A DNA stretch of 64,000 bases. Origin: CAJQQY01 sp964564545. Its GTDB lineage: Bacteria; Bacteroidota; Bacteroidia; Chitinophagales; Saprospiraceae. Location of the stretch: the NCBI GenBank assembly GCA_964564545.1, contig CAZMBP010000036.1, forward strand, positions 10,328 through 74,327, in the 5' to 3' direction. The notes under the pieces are model-generated. The model did no database searches and was not told the DNA's origin. It saw only the letters and a list, made by a program, of their open reading frames with translations. Positions within the stretch are counted from its first letter, which is position 1. Each line of letters starts with the position of its first letter. Shown piece after piece: positions 1 through 8,800 of the stretch. Both the position numbers and the translations under genes were made by a program.

Positions 1-1185
1 CAAAAAAATTCTGCAGTTAAAAATCAGCAATATGAAAAAGCGGCTGATTTGAGAGATAATGAATCTAAGTTGGTTCGTCAATTAGATTTTGCAAAAGTAG
101 AATGGGAAGAAGAGTCAAAAACTAAACGTTACCCAGTTAACGAAGAAGATATTGCAGAAGTAGTATCTATGATGACTGGAATTCCAGTTCAACGTGTAGC
201 TCAAAATGAAAGTAAGAAACTCGTGAAAATGAGTGAAGACATTCAGGGAGCAATTATTGGACAAGATGAGGCTATTATTAAAATTACCAAAGCGATTCAA
301 CGGAATCGAGTAGGATTAAAAGATCCTTCTAAACCAATTGGTTCTTTTATTTTCTTAGGACCTACAGGGGTTGGTAAAACAGAATTAGCGAAAGCTTTAG
401 CTAGATATATTTTCGATTCAGAAGATGCGTTGATTAGAATTGATATGTCTGAGTACATGGAAAAATTCAGCGTAAGTCGATTAATTGGGGCGCCTCCAGG
501 ATACGTTGGTTACGAAGAAGGTGGTCAATTGACTGAGCGAGTTCGAAGAAAACCATATTCAGTTATCCTTTTAGATGAGATTGAAAAAGCACACCCAGAT
601 GTTTATAATATCTTATTACAAGTTTTGGATGATGGACAGTTGACAGATGGATTAGGTAGAAAAGTTGATTTCAAAAATACCCTAATCATCATGACTTCAA
701 ACATTGGAGTTCGTCAGTTAAAAGATTTTGGTACAGGTGTAGGTTTCAACACTAAAGCTCGGCAAGAAGCAACGGAAGAGAACAGCAAAGCAGTTATTCA
801 AACTGCCTTAAAGCGAACTTTCTCTCCTGAATTCTTAAACAGAATTGATGATGTTGTAATCTTCAATAGCTTAGATCAAAACGATATCTTCAAGATTATC
901 GATATTACTTTGAAAGATTTGCACAAACGATTGGAAGGTATGGGTTACAAACTCAGATTGACTGATAGTGCGAAAAAATTCGTTGCTGAAAAAGGTTATG
1001 ATCCACAATTTGGAGCAAGACCATTGCACAGAGCTATTCAGAAATATATCGAAGATCCATTAGCTGAATTTATCTTAGGACAAAATCCACCAGAAGGAAG
1101 TGCATTCAAAGCAGTAATGCGAAAAGACGGAGAAGGTTTGGATATTGATTTAGAAAAAGAAGCTAAGTCAGAATCTAAGAAATAG
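1..1185 (+). CDS. clpC: ATP-dependent Clp protease ATPase subunit ClpC, C-terminal part
   Basis: This is the 3' part of a Hsp100/ClpC unfoldase; the reading frame is open from base 1, so the start lies outside the window. The first residues (KNQQYEKAADLRDNE) match the UVR-like linker in the middle of ClpC, which separates it from ClpB. A complete second AAA+ module follows, with Walker A GPTGVGKT, Walker B ILLDEIEKAHPD, the sensor segment MTSNIG and the C-terminal D2-small region ending FGARPLHRAI. ClpC hexamers thread substrates into the ClpP protease in the cytoplasm. An internal TTG at 49 is not a real start. A strong terminator follows at 1244. The ClpC rather than ClpB assignment rests on the linker. 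Confidence 0.93.
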   Translation, partial: QKNSAVKNQQYEKAADLRDNESKLVRQLDFAKVEWEEESKTKRYPVNEEDIAEVVSMMTGIPVQRVAQNESKKLVKMSEDIQGAIIGQDEAIIKITKAIQRNRVGLKDPSKPIGSFIFLGPTGVGKTELAKALARYIFDSEDALIRIDMSEYMEKFSVSRLIGAPPGYVGYEEGGQLTERVRRKPYSVILLDEIEKAHPDVYNILLQVLDDGQLTDGLGRKVDFKNTLIIMTSNIGVRQLKDFGTGVGFNTKARQEATEENSKAVIQTALKRTFSPEFLNRIDDVVIFNSLDQNDIFKIIDITLKDLHKRLEGMGYKLRLTDSAKKFVAEKGYDPQFGARPLHRAIQKYIEDPLAEFILGQNPPEGSAFKAVMRKDGEGLDIDLEKEAKSESKK

Positions 1186-1243
1186 TTTTTAAAATAAATG
1201 GAATAATTGAATTGTACGATTCATTTTTCCATTCAAAATAATG

Positions 1244-1277
1244 CACCTGTCGAATACATTCGGCAGGTGTTTTTTTA
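1244..1277 (+). terminator. intrinsic terminator after clpC
   Basis: CACCTGTCGAAT (1244-1255) pairs with ATTCGGCAGGTG (1258-1269) with one wobble, followed by a run of seven T. It ends the clpC transcript and isolates it from infC. Confidence 0.85.
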
Positions 1278-1401
1278 TTTAAAAAAATCATTCGGAACTA
1301 TTCATTCAAATCATTCGTTGAAAACATGGATAATTCCTAGATTTAATTGGAGTTTTTTCCCAATAATTAAACAGAATATAAAATATCCTGTTATTTTTAC
1401 G

Positions 1402-1429
1402 GATAAATTGTTTTCAATGATAATTTATC
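1402..1429 (+). promoter_or_regulatory. inverted repeat in the infC 5' region
   Basis: GATAAATT (1402-1409) and AATTTATC (1422-1429) form an 8-bp inverted repeat about 30 bases before the infC reading frame. The region 1278-1454 is otherwise non-coding and AT-rich, and I see no consensus promoter box in it. The repeat may be a leader hairpin or an operator; the function is a guess. Confidence 0.25.
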
Positions 1430-1460
1430 AATCATATTTTTTTATTAAAACTAAATTCAT

Positions 1461-2150
1461 TTGGCTAAAAGACAAAAAAGACAACCCGCTAGAAAAAATA
1501 CACTCAGATTTAGAGTGAATGATCAAATCCGAATTCCAGACATTCGGTTAGTAGGTGACAACCTTAAAGAATTAAGTGAAACTATTGGACAAAACATTGA
1601 ATCCGGCATTTATCCAACTCGAAGAGTTTTAGAATGGGCGGACAGAATGGAACTCGATCTTGTCGAAATTTCTCCAAAAGCTAAACCTCCTGTTTGTCAA
1701 ATCATTGACTACAAAAAATTCCTCTATATGAGGAAGAAGAAGGAAAAAGAAATCAAATCTAATGCGGTTAAAACTGTAGTGAAAGAAATTCGTTTCGGTC
1801 CTAATATCAGCGAGCACGATTTTGATTTTAAGCTAAAACATGCGATCAATTTCTTGAAAGAAGGTTCTAAGGTTAAAGCATATGTTCATTTCCGAGGAAG
1901 AACTATTGTTTTTAGAGATCGTGGTGAGTTAGTTTTACTTCGTTTTATTAAAGAACTAGCAGAATTTGGTGCTCCTGAAGCTTTACCAAAAATGGAAGGT
2001 CGACGAATGATTGTAGTAATTGCACCAAAGAAAAGTGCTTTAAAAAAGCCAACTAAGAAGAAAAATAAACACGAGCGAAGAAAAGAAGAAGCTGAAAAGG
2101 CTGCGGCTGAGGCTGCAGCAAATAAGAAGTCAAAAGAAGAAGAGGAATAG
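1461..2150 (+). CDS. infC: translation initiation factor IF-3
   Basis: IF-3 binds the 30S subunit, prevents premature 50S joining and proofreads the start codon. The protein shows the N-domain signature RVNDQIRIPDIRLVG, a lysine-rich linker (KKKEKEIKSN) and the C-domain (KTVVKEIRFGPNISEHDF, then GSKVKAYVHFRGR), and ends in a long Lys/Glu/Ala-rich tail beyond residue 185. There is no ATG in the right place. The frame opens after a TAA at 1452 with ATT (1455), CAT, then TTG (1461), which I take as the start. An AUU start, as used for autoregulation in E. coli infC, would also be possible. It is followed by a terminator and then by rpmI and rplT, the usual partners. Confidence 0.95.
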   Translation: MAKRQKRQPARKNTLRFRVNDQIRIPDIRLVGDNLKELSETIGQNIESGIYPTRRVLEWADRMELDLVEISPKAKPPVCQIIDYKKFLYMRKKKEKEIKSNAVKTVVKEIRFGPNISEHDFDFKLKHAINFLKEGSKVKAYVHFRGRTIVFRDRGELVLLRFIKELAEFGAPEALPKMEGRRMIVVIAPKKSALKKPTKKKNKHERRKEEAEKAAAEAAANKKSKEEEE

Positions 2151-2177
2151 ACTTAACTTCTTCTATTAAAAAATATA

Positions 2178-2211
2178 GGCTACATCTCTTGGAGATGTAG
2201 CCATTTTTTTT
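2178..2211 (+). terminator. terminator between infC and rpmI
   Basis: A perfect 11-bp stem, GGCTACATCTC (2178-2188) with GAGATGTAGCC (2192-2202) around a TTG loop, is followed by A and eight T. It should end most infC transcripts, so rpmI-rplT needs its own promoter. Confidence 0.9.
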
Positions 2212-2252
2212 GGAAAAAAGCTAGAAAAACCACCATATCTTTTCCTTTTATC

Positions 2253-2283
2253 TTTGTCTTTTCTACCTATTTCCTTATCTTTG
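2253..2283 (+). promoter_or_regulatory. Bacteroidota-type promoter for rpmI-rplT
   Basis: TTTG (2253-2256), 19 bases, then TATCTTTG (2276-2283) exactly fits the Bacteroidota housekeeping promoter (-33 TTTG, -7 TAnnTTTG). It lies just after the infC terminator and 61 bases before the rpmI start. The -33 TTTG is itself part of a second TATCTTTG (2249-2256), which could act as an alternative -7 box. Confidence 0.75.
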
Positions 2284-2344
2284 CACCTCTTTTGAAATAT
2301 CAGGTGGAATTATTTTATATTTCTACCAACAAAATTATTTAATT

Positions 2345-2542
2345 ATGCCTAAAATGAAGACCCACTCTAGTGCTAAGAAGAGATTCAAAGTTACTGGCTC
2401 TGGGAAAATCAAAAAATTTGGTGCTTTTACTTCTCACATGATGAGAAACAAAAGTAAAAAAGCAAAGTTGAGATTGAGACACGGTAGTATTCTTGTAAAA
2501 GGAGATGAAAACCGAATCAAAAAATTACTTTGTATGAAATAG
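2345..2542 (+). CDS. rpmI: 50S ribosomal protein L35
   Basis: This is a 65-residue basic protein with the L35 signature MPKMKTHSSAKKRFKVTGSG and the central FGAFTSHMMRNKSKKAKLRLR, full length for the family. L35 is a late-assembling large-subunit protein. It starts at ATG 2345 without a visible Shine-Dalgarno sequence, as is usual in Bacteroidota. It is co-transcribed with rplT 96 bases downstream. The spacer between them contains TGGAG...CTCCA, a small possible hairpin that could take part in L20 autoregulation (known for rpmI-rplT in other phyla, not shown here). Confidence 0.97.
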   Translation: MPKMKTHSSAKKRFKVTGSGKIKKFGAFTSHMMRNKSKKAKLRLRHGSILVKGDENRIKKLLCMK

Positions 2543-2638
2543 TGATTTCTGAAAATCACTAACTTTTTTTAACGACGGTGGAGCAAAGAAAAATGGATCT
2601 CCAATAAATATCCTGCTTCACAACTAAAAAATTTAAAA

Positions 2639-2986
2639 ATGCCTAGATCAGTAAATTCTGTAGCTTCAAGAGCCAGAAGAAAAAAGATTCTAAAATTAGC
2701 GAAAGGTTACTTTGGTGCAAGATCTAAAGTTTATACGGTAGCGAAAAATGCAGTTGAAAAAGGATTGCAATATGCTTACCGTGATCGTAAAAATAAAAAA
2801 CGTGCATTCCGTAGATTATGGATCGCTCGTATCAACGCAGGTGCAAGACAGCACGGTATGTCTTACTCTAGATTGATGCACGGATTATCACAAAATGAAG
2901 TAGGATTAAATCGTAAAGTTTTAGCTGACTTAGCGATGAATCATCCTGACACTTTCAAAGCTGTGGTTGATTCTGCAAAGAAATAA
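2639..2986 (+). CDS. rplT: 50S ribosomal protein L20
   Basis: At 115 residues this is the normal L20 length. It begins MPRSVNSVASRARRKKILKL and contains the conserved KGYFGARSKVYTVAKNAVEKGLQ stretch, split here as KGYFGARSK and VYTVAKNAVEKGLQ, and later RRLWIARINAGARQHGMSYS. L20 is essential for early 23S rRNA folding and is often the autogenous repressor of its operon. It is the last gene of the unit: a strong terminator begins 25 bases after its stop. Confidence 0.98.
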   Translation: MPRSVNSVASRARRKKILKLAKGYFGARSKVYTVAKNAVEKGLQYAYRDRKNKKRAFRRLWIARINAGARQHGMSYSRLMHGLSQNEVGLNRKVLADLAMNHPDTFKAVVDSAKK

Positions 2987-3010
2987 ATAGCAATTATTGC
3001 TAACTAAAAA

Positions 3011-3045
3011 GGGTTGTTCAATTAATTTTGAACAACCCTTTTTTA
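3011..3045 (+). terminator. terminator after rplT
   Basis: GGGTTGTTCAA (3011-3021) pairs perfectly with TTGAACAACCC (3028-3038), followed by six T. Confidence 0.9.
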
Positions 3046-3074
3046 GTTACACACCACCATTTAATTTATGTACA

Positions 3075-3112
3075 AAGAAAAGGGTAGTTAGTACTAAAAG
3101 TATTAACTACCC
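3075..3112 (-). terminator. terminator of the carbonic anhydrase gene
   Basis: On the minus strand GGGTAGTTAATACT (3112-3099) pairs with AGTACTAACTACCC (3095-3082), followed by TTTTCTTT. It faces the rplT terminator and insulates the two convergent units. Confidence 0.75.
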
Positions 3113-3140
3113 AAATTTCTAATATTATCTTATTTTACTT

Positions 3141-3728
3141 CTACAGGAAATTAACTTTTCCAGTTCCTAAATTATAATATGCTGGAACTATATGCAATTC
3201 TCCTATTTTTTTCTCAGTCGCTTTTCTGATAATTGCAGAACGATTCACTAAATCATTACAAGTCATTTTTGCGTTTTTCTTCACAACCGAATTCACATCC
3301 TTTTTACGAGAAGCTGCAATTGCTGGGGAGATATGTGCTAACAAATGGTTCAGATTATAACCATTATCTCCTCCTCCAATTGCTGCAGTTACTGCTCCAC
3401 AACTCTCATGACCTAATACTACAATTAATTTTACACCAAGATGAGCTACTGCATATTCAATACTTGCAGTTGTACTTGTATTTGCTACATTACCTGCCAC
3501 TCGAATCACAAAGATTTCACCAAGACCTGAATCAAAGGCTAATTCTGGTACTACCCGACTATCTGCGCAACTTAGAATGATTGCATAAGGATTTTGACCA
3601 CCTGTCAATGATTTTCTTCTCGTAGCATCTTGAAGATTTCCTTCTAATTTATCCGCTACAAATTTTTTGTTCCCTGCTTTTAATTTTTCAAGGGCTTCTT
3701 CAGCGGAAAGATTTTTAACTTTACTCAT
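3141..3728 (-). CDS. beta-class carbonic anhydrase
   Basis: This enzyme interconverts CO2 and bicarbonate with a zinc ion. The beta-class zinc ligands are present: CADSR (Cys and Asp-Arg dyad, about residues 54-58) and HESCG (His and Cys, about 108-112). The N-terminal AEEALEKLKAGNKKFV and the GQNPYAIILSCADSR block are typical. The protein is 195 residues, near the usual 190-230, and has no signal peptide, so it should be cytoplasmic. Start ATG 3728. It stands alone between the rplT unit and a secreted-protein gene and probably supplies bicarbonate for carboxylations. Confidence 0.93.
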   Translation of the reverse strand: MSKVKNLSAEEALEKLKAGNKKFVADKLEGNLQDATRRKSLTGGQNPYAIILSCADSRVVPELAFDSGLGEIFVIRVAGNVANTSTTASIEYAVAHLGVKLIVVLGHESCGAVTAAIGGGDNGYNLNHLLAHISPAIAASRKKDVNSVVKKNAKMTCNDLVNRSAIIRKATEKKIGELHIVPAYYNLGTGKVNFL

Positions 3729-3823
3729 AACGTAATTGAAGTTTTTTGTTTTTAAAATTTAATATTAATAAATTATTACCTCAAAATAGAAAAACTATAG
3801 AGTTTTCTCTATCAATCTGTTTT

Positions 3824-5050
3824 TTATTTTTTTTGAAAAACTAATTTCTCTCGCCATATTTTATCTCCATCTTTTATTTCTAAAAAATAAAACCCACTTT
3901 CAAATAACAATACATTTACATCCCAATCAATTACTCCCCTACCAGAATTATTTTCACGCTTTAATAATTTTCCATGAATATCAAAAAGTGAAATTTCGAA
4001 ACGCCCCTCTTCTTCTAACAATATAGTTACATTTTCAAAAAATGGATTTGGGAAAATTTTAAATGGCTCTTTTTCTTCGACTTTATCTAAACTAGTAGAT
4101 ATCCCATTCGTCCATTGCTCAGATTGAAATGATAAAAGTTTAGCATCTAAACTTGCAAATTGCTCAGAAGAAATATAACCATACCCTCCTTCCCTAAAAG
4201 TAATCGCTTCCGTTTGACTATTCTCCAAAGCCAAACCCAGAGATATTTTTCTTTTATTTCCTGAGAAGAAATTTGTCCCTTGATAATCAAAACAGAGCCA
4301 TACAATATTAACTCCCGAAAAATTATACCCAATCAATCCGACCACTCCATCATCACTAATATCGGCGCCTGTTATAAGTCCTTGAACATCCATTGACTCA
4401 CGCAGTTGAGCAATATAACTTCCTGGTTCAGAAGGCATTACATAGTGACGAGTTCTTTGATCCACCCAATTTTTTGAAAATAAATGTAAGCTATCATTAT
4501 AGAAGAAAAATGCTTCACAATCATAATCAGTATTATTATTGGAAGGAGTAAAATCTATCTGATCACTAAATGAAAATTCGATTACCTCTGCAGTTGCTAT
4601 CCCGGAAGCCAACTGAGATTTAAGCACCTTATAAATTTTCAAATCCATTCGATCTCCATCATTATTTCCAAAATCACCAATGTATAAGTGAGTATCATCT
4701 TCTGCCAAATCTTCCCAATCTTCATTATTGGAATTCGCAATGATAACCGTATTCAGAATTGTTCCATCAGTTGTATCGATTTGATAAATCTTATCCTCAT
4801 TACCTGCATCATTATGAGTCCATAATTGATTATCAAAAAAAGCAAGGCCAGAAGTTTCTATAATTTGCAAAGGAAGAATAGCAATCTCATCGAGAGAATA
4901 ATTAGTAGTGGAATATTCGCAAGAGCCATCATTAATCATTGCTGTAGCATCAAAATTATTGGCTTGCGGATCAGTACAACCAAATTGAGCAATTGAAATA
5001 TTAATGGAAAAAAAAAGACTTGTTAAGAATAGTAAAAAGTATTTTATCAT
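3824..5050 (-). CDS. secreted protein with T9SS C-terminal sorting domain
   Basis: This predicted secreted protein of about 408 residues has an N-terminal signal peptide (MIKYFLLFLTSLFFSINISI, cleaved after the following Ala). I place the start at ATG 5050 because translation from the upstream in-frame codon at 5095 would bury the signal. The mature protein begins with a GCTDPQANNFDATAMINDGSC module, a Cys-bounded metal-binding-like repeat common in Bacteroidota exoproteins. A middle region follows with repeated WxNDAG, GDFGNNDGDR and YDCEAFF stretches, suggesting a beta-propeller. It ends with a T9SS type A sorting domain (FKIFPNPFFENVTI ... GKLLKREN ... SGFYFLEIKDG) of about 75 residues that targets export across the outer membrane. 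Its substrate is unknown. Confidence 0.85.
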   Translation of the reverse strand: MIKYFLLFLTSLFFSINISIAQFGCTDPQANNFDATAMINDGSCEYSTTNYSLDEIAILPLQIIETSGLAFFDNQLWTHNDAGNEDKIYQIDTTDGTILNTVIIANSNNEDWEDLAEDDTHLYIGDFGNNDGDRMDLKIYKVLKSQLASGIATAEVIEFSFSDQIDFTPSNNNTDYDCEAFFFYNDSLHLFSKNWVDQRTRHYVMPSEPGSYIAQLRESMDVQGLITGADISDDGVVGLIGYNFSGVNIVWLCFDYQGTNFFSGNKRKISLGLALENSQTEAITFREGGYGYISSEQFASLDAKLLSFQSEQWTNGISTSLDKVEEKEPFKIFPNPFFENVTILLEEEGRFEISLFDIHGKLLKRENNSGRGVIDWDVNVLLFESGFYFLEIKDGDKIWREKLVFQKK

Positions 5051-5135
5051 TCTTAAAAATAAGAAATTATTGCTTCTCACAAAATGTAAAACCATTGTTG
5101 TGAAAACTAAATGTCATTTTATAAAAAGAAAAAAA

Positions 5136-5564
5136 CTGCAAACCTATAAGCCGAATTCTGTAATCCCCCCGAGTGATCGGGAGAACCTCTATCATTTATC
5201 TAGTTTCGTCGTCACCAACGAACCCAATCTGCCTACCCCTTTCTGCTATCCCGAAAACTCGGGACAATGGAGCGAGCAACTCCACTTTCCTAACCTGTCT
5301 GCCGAAACAGTCAAGCAAGGAAAACCGAAATGTACGTGGCATTTCAACCCACAAGGTTTATCCCCCTCCCCGATTGCTCGGGAACGTCGTGCGCTCTTAC
5401 CGCACGTTTTCACCCTTACCCCGAGAATTCGGGGCGGTTATTTTCTGCGACACTCTCTGTACCCCGAGAATTCGGGGCCCCATCCGTTAGATGGTGTGGT
5501 ACTCTACGTTGTCCGGACTTTCCTTTTCACTAATTGCTTAGCAAAACGATAGAGCAGTTTGCAG
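5136..5564 (-). ncRNA. rnpB: RNase P RNA
   Basis: This is the catalytic RNA that removes tRNA 5' leaders. On the minus strand the conserved core pieces are present: GGAAAGTCCGGAC near the 5' end, GTGCGGTAAGAGCGCAC in the middle, and the 3' block ACAGAATTCGGCTTATAGG. The ends pair as helix P1: CTGCAAAC (5564-5557) with GTTTGCAG (5143-5136). A T-rich stretch follows immediately (5135-5121), as expected of a terminator. At about 429 nt it is slightly long for a bacterial type A molecule; the extra length is in hairpins of one repeated sequence type. Open reading frames over this region are coincidental. Confidence 0.95.
5168..5477 (-). repeat. five copies of a CCCGA-N4-6-TCGGG hairpin inside rnpB
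   Basis: Five short palindromes sit inside the RNase P RNA: 5168-5182, 5249-5264, 5368-5382, 5419-5434 and 5462-5477. The last two are identical (CCCCGAGAATTCGGGG); the others differ mainly in the loop. Each would cap a peripheral helix. A related sequence (CCCGATTACTCG) lies in the sucD terminator at 13984-13995, so the motif may be dispersed in this genome. Confidence 0.8.
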
Positions 5565-5821
5565 TATTCTCTTTTCTTTTATTTATAGCGAAATCAATTC
5601 ATTCATTAATTTCAAATATTATCAAAAAAACTTCATAACTCCTTAATAGTTAGGTGTTAAAACATTTATTTTTTTTGTAATTTCACATTTCCGAAACTGA
5701 ATTAGTATTGGATTAAAATTTGTGGTAATTTGTTAATACATATTTCCAAAAGTCGGGAATGCGAAATTAATCAATTACTAGGATTAGTTTCTAATTCCTC
5801 CATATTTCCTGAATATATTTT

Positions 5822-8800
5822 ATGACTAAGAAACAACTATACCTCATAGGATTAACCCTCCTGTTTTTCTTTCTGGCTTTGGGTTTTGATTTTTACAATC
5901 AACGAACGGTTGGGACTCAACAATATGCGTCCATCATCGAAAAGCACCTTCATGAAAACGAAGAGGAAGTAGAAAACTTTTTCAAAGAAAAAGACTTCAT
6001 TGTTCGTCAACTTTCCAATCAAAGTACATCTGAAGATTTTGCAAAAATAGAAAGCCTTTATAAAAAGAACTATACCCTCTGTATTTATTTAGAGGACTCC
6101 TTAACCTTTTGGACGAACAATGATGTTACGCCAAATCGGTTATTGCTCAAAGGAGATAACGCGAATCTGTATTCAGGGTATTTCAAACTTTCCAATGGCC
6201 ATTACGAAGTTTTAAAAAAATCATTTATCCAACCTGGACTTGGAAAATATACTGTTTTCGGCTTTATACCAATTAAATATGAATACGAGCTAGAAAGTTC
6301 CTATTTGGAAAATATTTTTAAAGCTGATAAAAATATTCCAAAACAAATTGCTGTATCAGAAAAACCATCTACTGTTGAAATAAAAAATAACTCAGGAAAA
6401 GTTCTTGCTTATCTAACTGCTACAACTACGCAAGTTCAAGATCCTATTAAGCAACAATTTTTATTCTTTTTATACGTCTGTTCTTTTGTTTTCCTAGGGA
6501 CCCTGATCAATATTTTCGCCAAAAATATTTCATTATCTCGTCCACCTTGGATGGGATTTGCCTTTTTAGTAATTACTGTTTTTGGTCTTCGATTTATTTC
6601 TATGCAAATGAATTTCACCGCTAAGTTTACCGAAATTTCATTTTTTAAGCAAAACTTCCACTCTTCCTATTTAGGAAATTCGTTGGGTGATTTGGTCATT
6701 AATATCTTCCTTCTCTTTTGGATTATGGTCTTTTTCCACACAGAGTTTAGAGTTCGACCTGTCAAAGGCTTGACCAATGTTCATCGATTTGGACTGACAA
6801 CTTTAAATTACTTTTCCATCATCCTTGGAATTTTAATGATTTCCAATGTTTTCCAACACTTGGTTTTCAATACTGATATCACATTTGACTTCGATCATAT
6901 TTTTAGCTTAGATAAAAATAGTTTTATAGCTATTATGGCTTCATTACTTTTGTTGGTTGCGCTATTTTTATTTAGTCAACGAATTATGGAAACTATTCTA
7001 AAGTTAGGATTGAAAAAATTCGTTCGACTTGGTGCATTGGGGCTAGCCTCTTTATTAGCAATTCCAATTATTATAAAATCTAACTCTGATTTACCAGTTG
7101 TCGAAATGGTTATTATTGGATATATGTTCAATTTGATTTTTGATATCTATATCGATAACAATCGTCCTAATTTTATTTGGTTAGTAATTTGGTTAGTGGT
7201 TTTTGCTCTGATTCCATCTATTTTATTATTTAAATATAATAATGATATGGATTTCGGAAGACGATTGAAATATGCTAATGAGTTGTCTAATTTAAAAGAT
7301 AGAATGGCGGAAGAGAGTTTAGAAAAAGTCAAAAAAGATATAAAAAGCGATCAGGAACTCAAGAAACTATTGAAACCATTCCCTTTCCAAGCTAATTCAA
7401 AAGATGTTATATCTATTATCAATAAGCACTTTACAGATAATATTTATTTGCATAATAATTATCAATATGATTTTCATGCTTACACTAAATTTGGTTCTGC
7501 ACTAGATTCATTTCCTTCAGCTAAAGAAAAATTAGAACTAAAATTAGGAGAGGCAACTTCTACAGGAACAAATGATTTAAAATTTCTTTCTCAACCGAAT
7601 AATAAAAATACTTATTTATTAAGTTTCAATTTCTTTCCTGAAGGATCGCCCAATGATCCCATCAATTTAGTTTTGGAAGTGGAAAGAAATCGTAGAGACC
7701 AATCAAAAGTTTTTACAGAATTACTGATCGAAAAACAGTACAAGGATCTAAATGAATTAGGAATTTATGAATATGCGATTTATAATAAAAATGAATCGCT
7801 CATATACAAGGAAGGAGAATCTTATGACGATAAATATGAGTTTGACGCCATCCCTACTCCAACAGAAAATCCTATTGAAATTAAAGATGGAGCTCGTTCG
7901 CATTTGATTTATCGAGCTTCTAACCAAAATCTTGTTGTCATTAGCAAGGAGTTACCAACTGCGAGAAGGATTATTACATTGTTTGCATTTCTATTTGTGC
8001 TGTTATTGTTTGTGATTTTATTGTTGGTGGTTTTTAATTCTATTTTCAAATCTCTTCCTTCCATTTTCAATTTCACTTTTGATAAAGTGATGAGTATTCG
8101 TACTCGAATTCAAATGGCTGTAATTGTTTTAACCGTCATCTTTTTCTTCTCGATTGGTTTTGTAACAGTTCGATATTTTAGTGAAGAGAGAGAAAATTAC
8201 CACGAAGGACGACTGGATAGAAAAGGGAAAGCAATTCTGATGGATACCAATTTTGAATTGGAAGATTTTTATTCTCGAAATGGACATAAAGATTTTGACT
8301 ATGATCGAATGCTAAAAAGAATTTCTAACGTACATCGGATGGATGTCAATATTTATGATAAAAGTGGAACTTTGATTAGCTCTTCAGAAAGTGATGTTTT
8401 CAATAAAGGAATCGTTTCAAAGTCTATGGATGCGATGGCATTTAATGCTTTGTCTCGAATGAAAAAATTAAAATACACTCAAGAGGAGGAACATGTAGGA
8501 TCACTAACTTATAAAGCTGCTTATCTTCCTCTGAAATTGAATACGATAAATGGTAATAAAATAGAAATAGAAACGGTTGCGTACATGGGACTTCCTTACT
8601 ACTCAAAACAAAGAGAGTTACGCGATGATGTCAACGTATTTATGGGGACACTTCTAAATTTATATGTTTTCCTTTTATTGATTGCAGGTGCGGTGGCCAT
8701 TGGAATTACCAATTCGATTACACGACCGATTGCAAGGATTGGAGAAAAACTAAAAGAATTTAAATTAGGAAAAAGAAATGAGCCACTTGAATGGCAAAGT

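Noticed and set aside
1207..1518. 103-codon frame on the + strand before infC
   Set aside because: It runs through the clpC terminator and into infC in another frame; composition is non-coding (many Phe, Ile and Asn).
5004..5552. 182-codon and shorter frames on the + strand
   Set aside because: They overlie the RNase P RNA on the opposite strand; their translation simply reflects structured RNA.
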